From positions 1 through 43,420 of the forward strand of contig CALGKA010000078.1 of NCBI GenBank assembly GCA_937927895.1: a DNA stretch of 43,420 nt, in the 5' to 3' direction. The notes under the pieces were generated by a model that saw only the letters and a program-made list of their open reading frames with translations, had not been told where the DNA came from and did not search any database. The position numbers and the translations under genes were made by a program. Numbering within the stretch: position 1 is the stretch's first letter; each line of letters begins with the position of its first letter. Positions 10,566-18,807 of the stretch are shown piece by piece. This DNA is from an uncultured Granulosicoccaceae bacterium (lineage in GTDB: Bacteria > Pseudomonadota > Gammaproteobacteria > Granulosicoccales > Granulosicoccaceae).

Positions 10566-11426
10566 ATGTCGAATTTCACCAAAGTAGGTTTAATAGCCAA
10601 AAGCAACGACCTAAGCGTTTCCGAGACTCTTAATAATGTCTACAACCTGTTAAAGAACACAGGCTTAGAGGTTATTCTGGACAACAGCACCCGCGGATTG
10701 TTAGGTGGCCCTATCACCGTCGATATTGATACTATCGGCAAAGAATGTGATTTAGCGGTCGTTATCGGAGGCGACGGTACCCTGCTGCATGCAGCCCGCG
10801 AACTTGTAAATGCCGAAGTTCCTCTAATTGGCGTCAACCGAGGCCGGCTAGGCTTTTTGGTTGATGTATCCCCTGAAGATGGCCTGCACGAACTCGTTGA
10901 AATCATCGAGGGCAACTACATTCAAGAAGAGCGCTTAATGCTTAACTGCCGATTAGCACGCGGCGGCAGTATTGTGCATCAGTCGCTGGCCTTCAATGAC
11001 ATGGTCATGCGCACCAAAAATGTTCTGCAAATAATAGAGTTTGAAATTTCAATCAACGGTAGCTTCGTACTGACCCAGCGTGCTGATGGCGTTATTGTCG
11101 CATCGCCCTCCGGCTCTACTGCGTATTCACTTTCAAGTGGCGGCCCGATCGTCAATCCGAATTTGCCAGCAATGGTCGTGCAGCCCATTTGCCCACACAC
11201 GCTCAGCAGTCGGCCATTGGTGGTTAACGCAGACTCTGAAATTTCGGTATTAATAACTGAAAAGAAAACCGTACATGCGCAGATGGTTAGTGACGGTCAG
11301 GTATATAATGACTTGCAAAATGAAGACATCATAGAAGTGCGCAAACATGATAAGGCGATTCGTATTTTGCACCCGGCCAACTACGACTACCACAACATAC
11401 TGCGCGAAAAACTTAACTGGGGCTAA
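10566..11426 (+). CDS. nadK: NAD kinase
   Basis: This enzyme phosphorylates NAD to NADP with ATP. The 286-residue protein carries the catalytic GGDGT motif at residues 68-72 (VVIGGDGTLLHAAR). It also has the NE/D-type motif region (AFNDMVMR), the glycine-rich ADGVIVASPSGSTAYSLSSGGPIV, and the C-terminal motif PICPHTLSSRPLVV. It lies directly upstream of recN, as in E. coli and Pseudomonas. The 95 bases between mutS and nadK hold no gene. Confidence 0.97.
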   Translation: MSNFTKVGLIAKSNDLSVSETLNNVYNLLKNTGLEVILDNSTRGLLGGPITVDIDTIGKECDLAVVIGGDGTLLHAARELVNAEVPLIGVNRGRLGFLVDVSPEDGLHELVEIIEGNYIQEERLMLNCRLARGGSIVHQSLAFNDMVMRTKNVLQIIEFEISINGSFVLTQRADGVIVASPSGSTAYSLSSGGPIVNPNLPAMVVQPICPHTLSSRPLVVNADSEISVLITEKKTVHAQMVSDGQVYNDLQNEDIIEVRKHDKAIRILHPANYDYHNILREKLNWG

Positions 11427-11510
11427 CAAGCGTTTTATTAGCCTTCACTTATTAATTTGCCATAAATCACTTACTGGCAAAAGCCACATCATTAACAGCA
11501 GCAATTATTA

Positions 11511-13181
11511 ATGTTAGTCGCACTCAACGTAAAAGACTTTGCCATTATCACCAGCAGCTCACTAGAACTGCAACGTGGCATGACCACCCTCACCGGAGAA
11601 ACCGGTGCCGGTAAATCTATCTTGCTAGGGGCGTTAGGTTTAGTCCTCGGAGACCGCGCCTCACCCTCAGCCGTAAGAGACAGCGCCGAGCGCGCTGATA
11701 TTACTGCCGTGTTTGATATCACCAATGTCGATGACGCCAACACCTGGCTTAGCGACCATTCAATGGATCAAGACGGCGAATGTATTTTGCGCCGCGTAGT
11801 ATCAAAAGATGGCAAATCACGAGCGTTTATTAACGGCTCACCGGTCACACTTCGCAACCTCAAAGAACTAGGCAGACTGTTAGTTAACATTCATGGCCAA
11901 CACGACCACCAGCTTATTACCTCACCCGATAAACAGCGCGATATCCTTGATGACTTCGGCGAGTGCGGCAAGCAAATTCAAAACGTCCGTGATATCTGGA
12001 CTGAATGGAACAAAACCCATCGACTCATTACCGGTGCACAAGAGCGGCTACAAGCACGTGGTGATCGACTAGACACACTTAAATATCAGTTACAGGAATT
12101 CGAAAAGCTCGCCATTGAAAAGATAGACCTGGACGCAATAGACCTTGAACACCGTCGCTTAGCCAACGCCACAGAATTAGGCGAACTAAGCAGCCGCGCG
12201 ATGGACCTGCTACAAGACGATCCAAAATCCGCACTGGCACAACTTGCCCAGGTAGAAAAAGCCGTAGCCGACCTACTAGCACACGACAACACCAGCACTG
12301 AAGTAGCAGAACTGATAGCCTCTGCACGAATCCAGCTTGAAGAAGCCGCCGATGCATTGCGCCAGTATTCACATGGAATAGAGCCACAACCTGAAAGACT
12401 CGCCGAAGTTGATAGCATATTATCCAACGCGCACCTTCTGGCCAAGAAGCACCAAATTGATACTAGTCAGCTAGCCGATTATTCTGCCAAGCTAACAGAA
12501 GAATTCAACGAGCTTGAATCCATGGATGGATCAATCGAATCGCTTAATCTAGAACTAGAAAAACTACACAAAGAATACAACGCAGCAGCGAAAAAATTAT
12601 CCAACAAACGCAGTAAAGCGGCCAGGCAGCTCGCCAGTCATTTAACTGATGCTATGCAAACACTAGGCATGAAAGAAGGCAAGTTTGTTATTGAGTGCAG
12701 CAGCAAACCAACTGACACACCATCTGTTAATGGTCTTGACCACATACTGTTTAACGTCAGCGCTAACCCGGGTGCCGCACCTCGTCCGATGAGTGATGTT
12801 GCATCAGGTGGTGAGTTATCACGCTTAAGTTTAGCGGTGCAGCTTATTACCTCCGAACGCAACCGCGTACCTACTTTAATCTTCGATGAAGTTGATACCG
12901 GTGTTGGTGGTGGTGTTGCAGAGACCGTGGGTCAGCAGTTACGCAAGCTTGGTGATCGCTGTCAGGTATTGTGTGTGACTCACTTGCCGCAGGTGGCAGC
13001 GCAAGGTCATCAGCATGTTAAGGTTGCTAAGAAATCCAGTGATAATAAAACACTTGCCGAGTCGCGGACGCTGACTGCAGATGAGTCTTTGGAAGAGATT
13101 GCTCGTATGCTCGGGGGCGTTAAGATTACTAAGCGGACTTTAGCTCACGCCAAGGAGATGCTCGCAGCAGCTGATAGTTAG
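11511..13181 (+). CDS. recN: DNA repair protein RecN
   Basis: RecN is an SMC-like ATPase that acts at double-strand breaks together with RecA. The 556-residue protein has Walker A GETGAGKS (residues 29-36), then a long central coiled coil (~150-370, rich in Glu, Lys and Leu). The C-terminal ATPase half contains the signature ASGGELSRLSLAVQ and Walker B LIFDEVDTGVGGGVA. In E. coli recN is strongly SOS-induced, but I saw no clear LexA box in the 84 bases upstream. Its stop is followed immediately by the left composite repeat. Confidence 0.97.
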   Translation: MLVALNVKDFAIITSSSLELQRGMTTLTGETGAGKSILLGALGLVLGDRASPSAVRDSAERADITAVFDITNVDDANTWLSDHSMDQDGECILRRVVSKDGKSRAFINGSPVTLRNLKELGRLLVNIHGQHDHQLITSPDKQRDILDDFGECGKQIQNVRDIWTEWNKTHRLITGAQERLQARGDRLDTLKYQLQEFEKLAIEKIDLDAIDLEHRRLANATELGELSSRAMDLLQDDPKSALAQLAQVEKAVADLLAHDNTSTEVAELIASARIQLEEAADALRQYSHGIEPQPERLAEVDSILSNAHLLAKKHQIDTSQLADYSAKLTEEFNELESMDGSIESLNLELEKLHKEYNAAAKKLSNKRSKAARQLASHLTDAMQTLGMKEGKFVIECSSKPTDTPSVNGLDHILFNVSANPGAAPRPMSDVASGGELSRLSLAVQLITSERNRVPTLIFDEVDTGVGGGVAETVGQQLRKLGDRCQVLCVTHLPQVAAQGHQHVKVAKKSSDNKTLAESRTLTADESLEEIARMLGGVKITKRTLAHAKEMLAAADS

Positions 13182-13730
13182 CCCTGCGGGCTGATTGCTT
13201 TTCTTTGCCTTGCAGGCGGCTTTCGCTTTGGCTTGTCCTGCGGACGGCTGACGTGCTTGGCATGCCTGCCGGGGGCTTATCGTTTTGACTTGCGCTGCGG
13301 GCGGCTGACATGCGTGGCATGCCTTGCTGGCGGCTGTCGTTTTGACTTGCCTTGCAGGCAGCTACGCTCTTACTTGCCCTGCCGGCGGCCTTCATTTGGA
13401 CAGGCCCAAACAGAAGCAAAGGCCTTCTTGCTACTTTGTAGCCCTTCGGGTGGCTGTCGCCATTTTTCGAAATCCTCTGGAATGGGGTCGCGCCCATTAT
13501 TGTCAACTATGGGCACATCCATGTGCACCGCGCTCAAAGCGCCGTCCATGGCGCTTTGACCCCACTCCAGAAGATTTCAAAAAACAACAAAAAGCGCGTT
13601 AACCGACTCACCTCGTGAGTGTCAGCACTCTACGTCGGCTTTTTGGGATCTTGGAAAGGTTATCGGCTGTGGTTCGTGACGCTCAGTTGGGGTGGTGGAA
13701 GCTGGTTGTTTTCGCGCTCGCTTTTTTTGT
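13182..13730 (+). repeat. Composite repeat, left copy (inverted partner at 16583-17090)
   Basis: The repeat begins directly after the recN stop. The first part (13205-13395) is a GC-rich run of ~71 bp degenerate units with the recurring core GCGGGCGGCTGAC and TGGCATGCC. A conserved stretch (13396-13468) follows, then the 110 bp cloverleaf palindrome (13469-13578). Last comes a tail (13579-13730) including the hairpin CTCAC/GTGAG. The whole unit reappears reversed before dnaQ. ORFs called across it (for example 13233-13559 and 13615-13815) look spurious. No transposase is present. Confidence 0.88.
13469..13578 (+). repeat. 110 bp cloverleaf-like palindrome, left
   Basis: The outer arms 13469-13489 and 13558-13578 are complementary at 19 of 21 positions. 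They enclose three smaller hairpins: CCCAT/ATGGG, GCACAT/ATGTGC and CAAAGCGCC/GGCGCTTTG. The arrangement would fold as a four-way junction in single-stranded DNA or RNA. The right copy (16735-16844) has the same length and the same internal order on the opposite strand. Confidence 0.88.
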
Positions 13731-13893
13731 TATTCTTGATTTGTTCGGGATGGCTTGGGCTTGTTTGCTTATTGGCTTGTTGGCTTGTTGGCTCTTGTTA
13801 TTTGCGCTGCTTTAAAATAATCAGAATGCAACAACTCTTGAATTGTTCGATTGGTAGAATGTGTCATCTCTTATGATTGGCTGGGCAGAAACA

Positions 13894-14244
13894 ATGAAAA
13901 TGCGTACGCTGTTAATAGTTATGTTAGTGCCGCTGTTTGTTACTTTGCAGGCTTGTGGTTCCTGGTGGTTGCCGCGGCCGCATAAGATTGTGATTCAACA
14001 GGGTAATTTACTCTCTACTGAAGATATTGCGAAGATCACAGTCGGTATGAGCCAGGCTGCTGTGCAGACTATTCTGGGTGATCCTTTGACTTCTAATCAC
14101 ATCAATCCGGATCGGTGGGAATATATATACACTTATAATCGGGCCGGTAAGACACCTAAGGTTAAGCGGTTGTCTTTGGTGTTTCGGAACTTGGAGGTGG
14201 CTGAGATTGAGAAGGATGGCTTAGTTGAAAATGCTGATAGCTAG
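13894..14244 (+). CDS. bamE: Outer membrane assembly lipoprotein BamE (SmpA)
   Basis: BamE is the small lipoprotein of the BAM complex that inserts outer-membrane beta-barrels. From the ATG at 13894 the 116-residue product has a lipoprotein signal peptide (MKMRTLLIVMLVPLF) and lipobox LQAC with Cys at residue 21. The fold motifs QQGNLLSTEDIAKITVGMSQAAVQTILGDP and RWEYIYTYNR match the family. An upstream in-frame GTG at 13861 would put 11 extra residues before the signal and is less likely. The position after recN is the E. coli arrangement. The stop codon TAG (14242-14244) lies inside the terminal TAGCTAG of the ~170 bp palindromic element. Confidence 0.92.
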   Translation: MKMRTLLIVMLVPLFVTLQACGSWWLPRPHKIVIQQGNLLSTEDIAKITVGMSQAAVQTILGDPLTSNHINPDRWEYIYTYNRAGKTPKVKRLSLVFRNLEVAEIEKDGLVENADS

Positions 14245-14408
14245 TGCCCATCCATAAACGAACGCTACTGCGGTCGCCCCAGATACGCAATCTTTTACCG
14301 ACTACATGTCGTTATTTAAAATGACTAAACGCCTACATGTAGTAGGCAAAATCTCACGCACCTGGAACAACCTCGCTACGCGCTGTTTATGGACGGACAC
14401 TAGCTAGT
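14238..14408 (-). repeat. ~170 bp palindromic element, copy C
   Basis: This copy is in reverse orientation to the other five. It starts with TAGCTAGTG, which includes the bamE stop codon, and ends with ACTAGCTAGT six bases before the complement of the rnfH stop. It fills essentially all the space between the convergent genes bamE and rnfH, so it may act as a two-way transcript end. The inner arms are CTACATGTAG and a mismatched CTACATGTCG. Confidence 0.9.
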
Positions 14409-14413
14409 CTCTG

Positions 14414-14728
14414 TTAATCTGCTTTTTTCTTTTTGGTTTTTGTTTCGTTTTTTTGGGCTGCTTGGGCTTCTGCTCGTAGCCTTCTTGCAGCCATTGGGTC
14501 TAGTTGCAAACTTCTGTAGATCTCTACGCGATCACCGTCGCGAAGTTGCGTGTCGTACTGGACTCTTTCGCTGTATATACCGACCGGGGTTTCACCCACT
14601 TTAATATCTGAATAGGTGGTGGCAAGGCCACTGGCAGATACTGCATCTTGCACAGTCGCACCTTCTGCAAGCTCTAACTGCACTATGGGCTGTTCGGTCT
14701 CGGTGGCATAGACCACTTCGATCTTCAT
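14414..14728 (-). CDS. rnfH: RnfH family protein (RatB)
   Basis: This is a small ubiquitin-like-fold protein of 104 residues. The segment MKIEVVYATETEQPIVQLELAEGATVQDAVSASGL and the motif VGIYSERVQYDTQLRDGDRVEIYRSLQLDP are typical of UPF0125/RnfH. The molecular role is poorly defined; the name comes from association with rnf loci in some species. The tail is Lys/Ala-rich (KNETKTKKKKAD). Its ATG overlaps the ratA stop by four bases, so the two are translationally coupled. Confidence 0.93.
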   Translation of the reverse strand: MKIEVVYATETEQPIVQLELAEGATVQDAVSASGLATTYSDIKVGETPVGIYSERVQYDTQLRDGDRVEIYRSLQLDPMAARRLRAEAQAAQKNETKTKKKKAD

Positions 14729-15156
14729 GCATATACCTTTCTAGCGCGGGTGACAAAACCATCGACTAGTCTTGTGCATATTTCATTAAACACAGGGCCG
14801 ATTGTTTTCTCAAGCAGTACGCTGCTGAAGCTGAAATCGATCTCAAAGGTGACGCGACAACCGCTTTCTCCTATGGCTGCAAATTGCCATACACCTTGCA
14901 ACTGTCGAAACGGGCCCTCCACTAATGAAAGCTTGATCTGTTCATCTGCAGTGAGTTCATTTCGAGTGGTAAAGTGCTGCTTGATAGGCCCTTTGCGAAT
15001 ATCGACCCTCGCGACTCGAACCTGGTCGCTATCTTCAAGCACCGCAGCACCCCCGCACCATGGCAGAAATTCCGGGTAGGCTTCCACATCATTCACGAGC
15101 TGGTACATCTGTTGCGCAGTAAAAGGCACTAGTGCGCTACGTTGAATGGTTGGCAT
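14725..15156 (-). CDS. ratA: Ribosome association toxin / polyketide cyclase family RatA
   Basis: This 143-residue START-like protein matches the RatA/PasT (YfjG) family: MPTIQRSALVPFTAQQMYQLVNDVEAYPEFLPWC at the start and GPVFNEICTRLVDGFVTRA near the end. E. coli RatA was reported to hinder 50S-30S association, and homologues include the CoQ10-binding Coq10 proteins, so the true role is unsettled. I chose the ATG at 15156 over a TTG one codon upstream. It overlaps rnfH by four bases and diverges from smpB. Confidence 0.92.
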   Translation of the reverse strand: MPTIQRSALVPFTAQQMYQLVNDVEAYPEFLPWCGGAAVLEDSDQVRVARVDIRKGPIKQHFTTRNELTADEQIKLSLVEGPFRQLQGVWQFAAIGESGCRVTFEIDFSFSSVLLEKTIGPVFNEICTRLVDGFVTRARKVYA

Positions 15157-15195
15157 CAAGCATTGTCCGGCTATAAAAAGGTTATACTTTAGGTT

Positions 15196-15681
15196 ATGGC
15201 TAATCGTAAAAAAAATAAAGGCGACAAATCAGAATCTTCCCGCATTGCGGTCAACAAGCGTGCCCGACACGACTACCTGATTGAAGACACCTACGAAGCC
15301 GGCATGCAACTCATGGGCTGGGAAGTCAAGAGTATGCGCGCCGGACGCGTGCAGCTGACCGAAAGCTATGTATTCATCAGAAACGGAGAAGTATGGCTCT
15401 ACGGCTGCCATATCACCCCACTACTATCAGCCTCCACCCACGTAGTAGCCGCCCCCCTACGGGACCGCAAACTACTCATGCACCGCGCCGAAATATCAAA
15501 ACTAATCGGCCAGGTAGAACGCAAAGGTTTCACCTTGATCCCACTAAAACTCTACTGGAAAAAATCAAAAGTAAAACTAGAGATAGGCCTCGGCAAAGGT
15601 AAAAAGACCCACGACAAACGCGCCACCGAAAAGAACAGAGACTGGGCCCGCGAGAAGTCACGGATTATGAAACAGAAGTAG
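15196..15681 (+). CDS. smpB: SsrA-binding protein SmpB
   Basis: SmpB binds tmRNA and delivers it to stalled ribosomes for trans-translation. The 161-residue protein shows [37 protein letters not shown] and a basic C-terminal tail ([24 protein letters not shown]) that enters the mRNA channel. No tmRNA gene is visible nearby. It diverges from ratA across 39 bases, the conserved order. Downstream is a 1.4 kb region of repeats. Confidence 0.97.
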   Translation: MANRKKNKGDKSESSRIAVNKRARHDYLIEDTYEAGMQLMGWEVKSMRAGRVQLTESYVFIRNGEVWLYGCHITPLLSASTHVVAAPLRDRKLLMHRAEISKLIGQVERKGFTLIPLKLYWKKSKVKLEIGLGKGKKTHDKRATEKNRDWAREKSRIMKQK

Positions 15682-15825
15682 CAGAGGTGAGAGCGCTCGC
15701 TGCAGATCGAACTCGTAAATTAGATACGATCGGAAGCATTGATCTACATTAGCTTCATAGCACCAAGTCCCACACCCCCCTGAAAGCTACCAAGCGGTGC
15801 TTCGGGTTAAGTAAATTTGTTTTAG

Positions 15826-16520
15826 GGGCCGAAAATAGTTAACTTCACGGTTTAAAATCCCAAGCTTACGCTTGAGGGTTTCCTAAAAGATAACGAACTG
15901 GGTTTGCGTTAGATCGGTTTTCTATTTCGGGCTCGATAATAATTAAGCTTCACAGTTCTTTCATCCCTCGCTTACGCTTAAGGGCTTCCTTAAAAGAAGA
16001 CGAGCAGCGCATAAAGAAAACGAATAGGGTTTGCGTTAGATCAGTTTTCTTTTGCGGGCTCGATAATAGTTAAGCTTCACAGTTCTTTAGTCCTGCGCTT
16101 ACGCTTAAGGGCTTCCTTAAAAGCACACGAGCAGCCCATAAAGAAAACGAATAGGGCTTGCGTTAGATCAGTTTTCTTTTTCGGGCTCGATAATAATTAA
16201 GCTTCACAGTTCTTTAGTCCCTCGCTTACGCTTAAGGGTTTCCTTAAAAGCACACGAGCAGCGCTAAAGAAAACGAATAGGGTTTGCGTTAGAGCGGTTT
16301 TCTTTTTCGGGCTCGATAATAATTAAGTTTTACAGTTCCTTAGTCCCTCGCTTACGCTTAAGGGTTTCCTTAAAAGCACACGAGCAGCGCATAAAGAAAA
16401 CGAATAGGGTTTGCGTTAGATCAGTTTTCTTTTTCGGGCTCGATAATAATTAAGCTTCACAGTTCTTTAGTCCCTCGCTTACGCTTAAGGGCTTCCATAA
16501 AAAAAGACGAGCGGCCTATA
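15826..16520 (+). repeat. ~127 bp tandem repeat array
   Basis: The landmark GGGCTCGATAAT recurs at 15929, 16056, 16183, 16309 and 16436, giving periods of 127, 127, 126 and 127 bases. A degenerate first unit begins near 15826 and a partial last unit ends near 16520. Each unit contains TCGCTTACGCTTAAGGG and the inverted pair AAAGAAAAC/GTTTTCTTT with a ~22-base loop. I see no ORF running through it. The interval 15682-15825 before it holds no recognisable feature. A diverged relative lies at 43192-43244. Confidence 0.9.
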
Positions 16521-16582
16521 ATATAAGATGTTGAGCGGGCTTTTGCAGTTGTATTGGAACCGGATAATGCGTCAGTAATAAC

Positions 16583-17090
16583 CTAACAAACGAGCGCAAA
16601 AAACATCAGCCACCACCAACCCAACTGAGCGTCGCGAACCACAACCCCATACTCTTGCACGATCCCAAAAAGCCGACGTAGAGTGCCGACACTCACGAAG
16701 TGAATGCAGTTAAACGCGCTTTTTGTTGTTTTTTGAAATCCTCTGGAGTGGGGTCAAAGCGCCAGGGACGGCGCTTTGAGCGCGGTGCACATGGATGTGC
16801 CCATAGTTGACAATAATGGGCGCGACCCCACTCCAGAGGATTTCAAAAAATGGCGACAGCCACCCGAAGGGCTACAAAGTAGCAAGAAGGCCTTTGCTTC
16901 TGTTTGGGCCTGTCCAAATGAAGGCCGCCGGCAGGCATGCCACTTACGTCAGCCGCCCGCAGGACAAGTCAAAACGAAAGCCCCGGCAGGCATGCCACTT
17001 ACATCAGCCGTCCGCAGGACAAGCCAAAGCAACAGCAAGTCAAAGCAACAAGCAACCCAAGCCCAATAGCCGCCTGCCAAGGCAAAAAAA
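16583..17090 (-). repeat. Composite repeat, right copy (inverted partner at 13182-13730)
   Basis: Read on the minus strand, this copy begins right after the dnaQ stop and has the same order as the left copy: GC-rich ~71 bp units (16930-17075), conserved stretch (16845-16930), cloverleaf palindrome (16735-16844), then a tail to about 16583. It has fewer ~71 bp units than the left copy. Near-identity is highest across 16735-16932. The ORFs across it look like artefacts of the GC-rich repeat. Confidence 0.88.
16735..16844 (-). repeat. 110 bp cloverleaf-like palindrome, right
   Basis: The outer arms 16735-16755 and 16824-16844 are perfectly complementary over 21 bases. Inside are CAAAGCGCC/GGCGCTTTG (16755-16763 with 16770-16778), GCACAT/ATGTGC (16787-16800, two-base loop) and a small CCCAT/ATGGG hairpin. 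Plain terminators do not have this architecture. Confidence 0.9.
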
Positions 17091-17819
17091 CTAAGAAGCC
17101 GTGGCTTCCCCCACCAACGAAGTCCAAGCACATCCACCAGCAGCCTCAGCAAGTCGCTCAAGATAAGCACTATGAGCTTCGAGCGCCGCAGCATCAGCTT
17201 GCACAACCCGAAGCGGTGGATGACTACCCGCATCAAACAAAGGACCATCGTACTGAGTGTTATTACTATCACCCTCAGTAGACTCCAGACCAAGATCAGA
17301 CTGACCGCCTGTCATGGTTAGATAAACTTCTGCAAGAATCTCTGAATCTAGTAGTGCGCCGTGCAACTTGCGACGGGAGTTATCAATGCCTAGTCGTCTA
17401 CACAAAGCATCAAGGCTGTTGCGCTGGCCCGGGTATTCTTTGCGTGCTAATAACAATGAATCAACCACGCTTGCACAAATGATGTCCATGCGGGTGTTGG
17501 CTTTGCAAAGTTTAAATTCGTAGTCAAGGAATGCCACATCAAAAGCAGCGTTATGAATAATCACTTCCGCGCCTTCAACATAAGCCAGGAATTCATCTGC
17601 TACATCTTCAAAGCGGGGCTTGTCTGCTAGAAACTCTTCGGTAATCCCGTGCACTTCTGCAGCACCGGCATCAATTGCACGATCAGGTTGCAGGTAGCAA
17701 TGGTAGTGATTACCCGTTAAGCGTCGGTCAATAATTTCAACCGCACCGATTTCAATGATTCGGTGGTTTTGGGCGACTTCCAGGCCGGTAGTTTCTGTAT
17801 CAAGAACTATCTGACGCAT
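17091..17819 (-). CDS. dnaQ: DNA polymerase III epsilon subunit (3'-5' proofreading exonuclease)
   Basis: Epsilon proofreads for the replicative polymerase. All three exonuclease motifs are present in the 242-residue protein: Exo I LDTETTG (6-12), Exo II HNAAFDVAFLD and Exo III HGALLDSEILAEVYL. The C-terminal ~60 residues (from SDLGLESTEGDSNN) are linker-like and end in a segment that may bind the polymerase subunit. The stop codon abuts the right composite repeat. It lies two genes from mltD, as in the E. coli dnaQ-mltD locus, but rnhA is not beside it. Confidence 0.96.
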   Translation of the reverse strand: MRQIVLDTETTGLEVAQNHRIIEIGAVEIIDRRLTGNHYHCYLQPDRAIDAGAAEVHGITEEFLADKPRFEDVADEFLAYVEGAEVIIHNAAFDVAFLDYEFKLCKANTRMDIICASVVDSLLLARKEYPGQRNSLDALCRRLGIDNSRRKLHGALLDSEILAEVYLTMTGGQSDLGLESTEGDSNNTQYDGPLFDAGSHPPLRVVQADAAALEAHSAYLERLAEAAGGCAWTSLVGEATAS

Positions 17820-17900
17820 ACGGCTTTAGCACCCAATGACATAAGCAAAATTAACAAGAAATCAGCGATATTCACACACTGATATTAGCCGCTAATTGTG

Positions 17901-18689
17901 TCATGTAGGGTTGTCGATGTCACCTTCACGATTAGCCGCTGTACGACCCGAGCGTTGCGCAAATGCACCTGTAACCAAGCGACCACGCGGCTTCAGCCAC
18001 TGCTGTCGCGACAACGTCATAGGCACAGATTGTTTGCGTGCATGGATTAGGTAAACACCTCCGGCAAAACCAAAAAGTTTTTGTGTCTTTTCAATCAAGC
18101 GAGTTTTACGCAGCCAACCTGCACGATTGACAGGTGGACGCAAAAAGACGGTTTCGGTGGCAACAATACGAAAACCTAAAACCGACAACCAATCCTGGAC
18201 TCGCGCACGCCCATAATTTTTACCGCTCCATGGCACCGCCCGGCTAAACAATCCGCGCAACCCAAAAGCGCTGTAGGGATTAAAGCCCATCACTATTAAG
18301 TGGCCATCAGCGGTGAGAATTCGATCAGCCTCTCGAAGGGCGGCGTGCGGACTCTCGCAAAACTCGAGCGCATGCGGGTAAAAAACCAGATTCACGCAAT
18401 CAGAGCTAATGGGCAAATGTTCGACATCACCTGAGATATGCGAATTACACTCGTTGGCATAACTATCGATGACCAAACGCCGATGAAGACCTGCGCTCGC
18501 CAGTAGTTCACGATCCGGGGCAATCTGCCCTACTTGCACTCCTTGATAACCGAAAATTCCGGGTAGGATTTCGTCAAACTTTGCGGCTACCGTATCGAGT
18601 ACGGCATCACCAAGGGCAGTCTGGTACCAAGCACGTAAATCCGGCTGTGCAGCACCCCACTGGGGCGAAGTTTTACTGAATTTTTTCAT
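17901..18689 (-). CDS. YafS-like class I SAM-dependent methyltransferase
   Basis: The substrate is unknown. The 262-residue protein has a recognisable Methyltransf_11-type middle: GDVEHLPISSDCVNLVFYPHALEFCESPHAALREADRIL, then GHLIVMGFNPYSAFGLRGLF. The usual glycine-rich motif I (E/DxGxGxG) is not evident; the corresponding stretch is VGQIAPDRELLASAG. The NPYS motif and the place between dnaQ and mltD both match E. coli yafS. The last ~45 residues are basic and low in structure. Eighty-one bases separate it from dnaQ on the same strand. Confidence 0.82.
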   Translation of the reverse strand: MKKFSKTSPQWGAAQPDLRAWYQTALGDAVLDTVAAKFDEILPGIFGYQGVQVGQIAPDRELLASAGLHRRLVIDSYANECNSHISGDVEHLPISSDCVNLVFYPHALEFCESPHAALREADRILTADGHLIVMGFNPYSAFGLRGLFSRAVPWSGKNYGRARVQDWLSVLGFRIVATETVFLRPPVNRAGWLRKTRLIEKTQKLFGFAGGVYLIHARKQSVPMTLSRQQWLKPRGRLVTGAFAQRSGRTAANREGDIDNPT

Positions 18690-18807
18690 AAACCCAATAT
18701 ACTCTATTCATAAGAACTGTTTTAGGCAGTAGACCGGCACAACAAACGATCCTTTTTAGTACGGATCAACAAGAAAAACCGAAGAAATAACACACGGAAT
18801 CAACAAG

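Noticed and set aside
13233..13559. Cys/Arg-rich ORFs in the left composite repeat, and their partners at 16776-17094
   Set aside because: They lie on GC-rich tandem units and on the cloverleaf palindrome, in several overlapping frames on both strands. They look like artefacts of repeat composition.
13615..13815. ORF encoding a small hydrophobic protein, matched by a 37-codon frame in the inverted copy (16583-16696, minus strand)
   Set aside because: The two copies align without gaps in the same frame. However, by my hand count substitutions fall about equally at codon positions 1, 2 and 3 (roughly 8, 7 and 5), so there is no sign of protein-level selection. The similarity is explained by the repeat.
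15682..15825. tmRNA gene downstream of smpB
   Set aside because: No tRNA-Ala-like ends and no tag-peptide frame are visible.
15826..16520. CRISPR array
   Set aside because: The whole ~127 bp unit is conserved. There is no alternation of short identical repeats with unique spacers and there are no cas genes.
13182..17090. Composite transposon
   Set aside because: Despite the inverted flanking repeats there is no transposase, and the interior genes are in ancestral gammaproteobacterial order, so acquisition as a transposon is unlikely.
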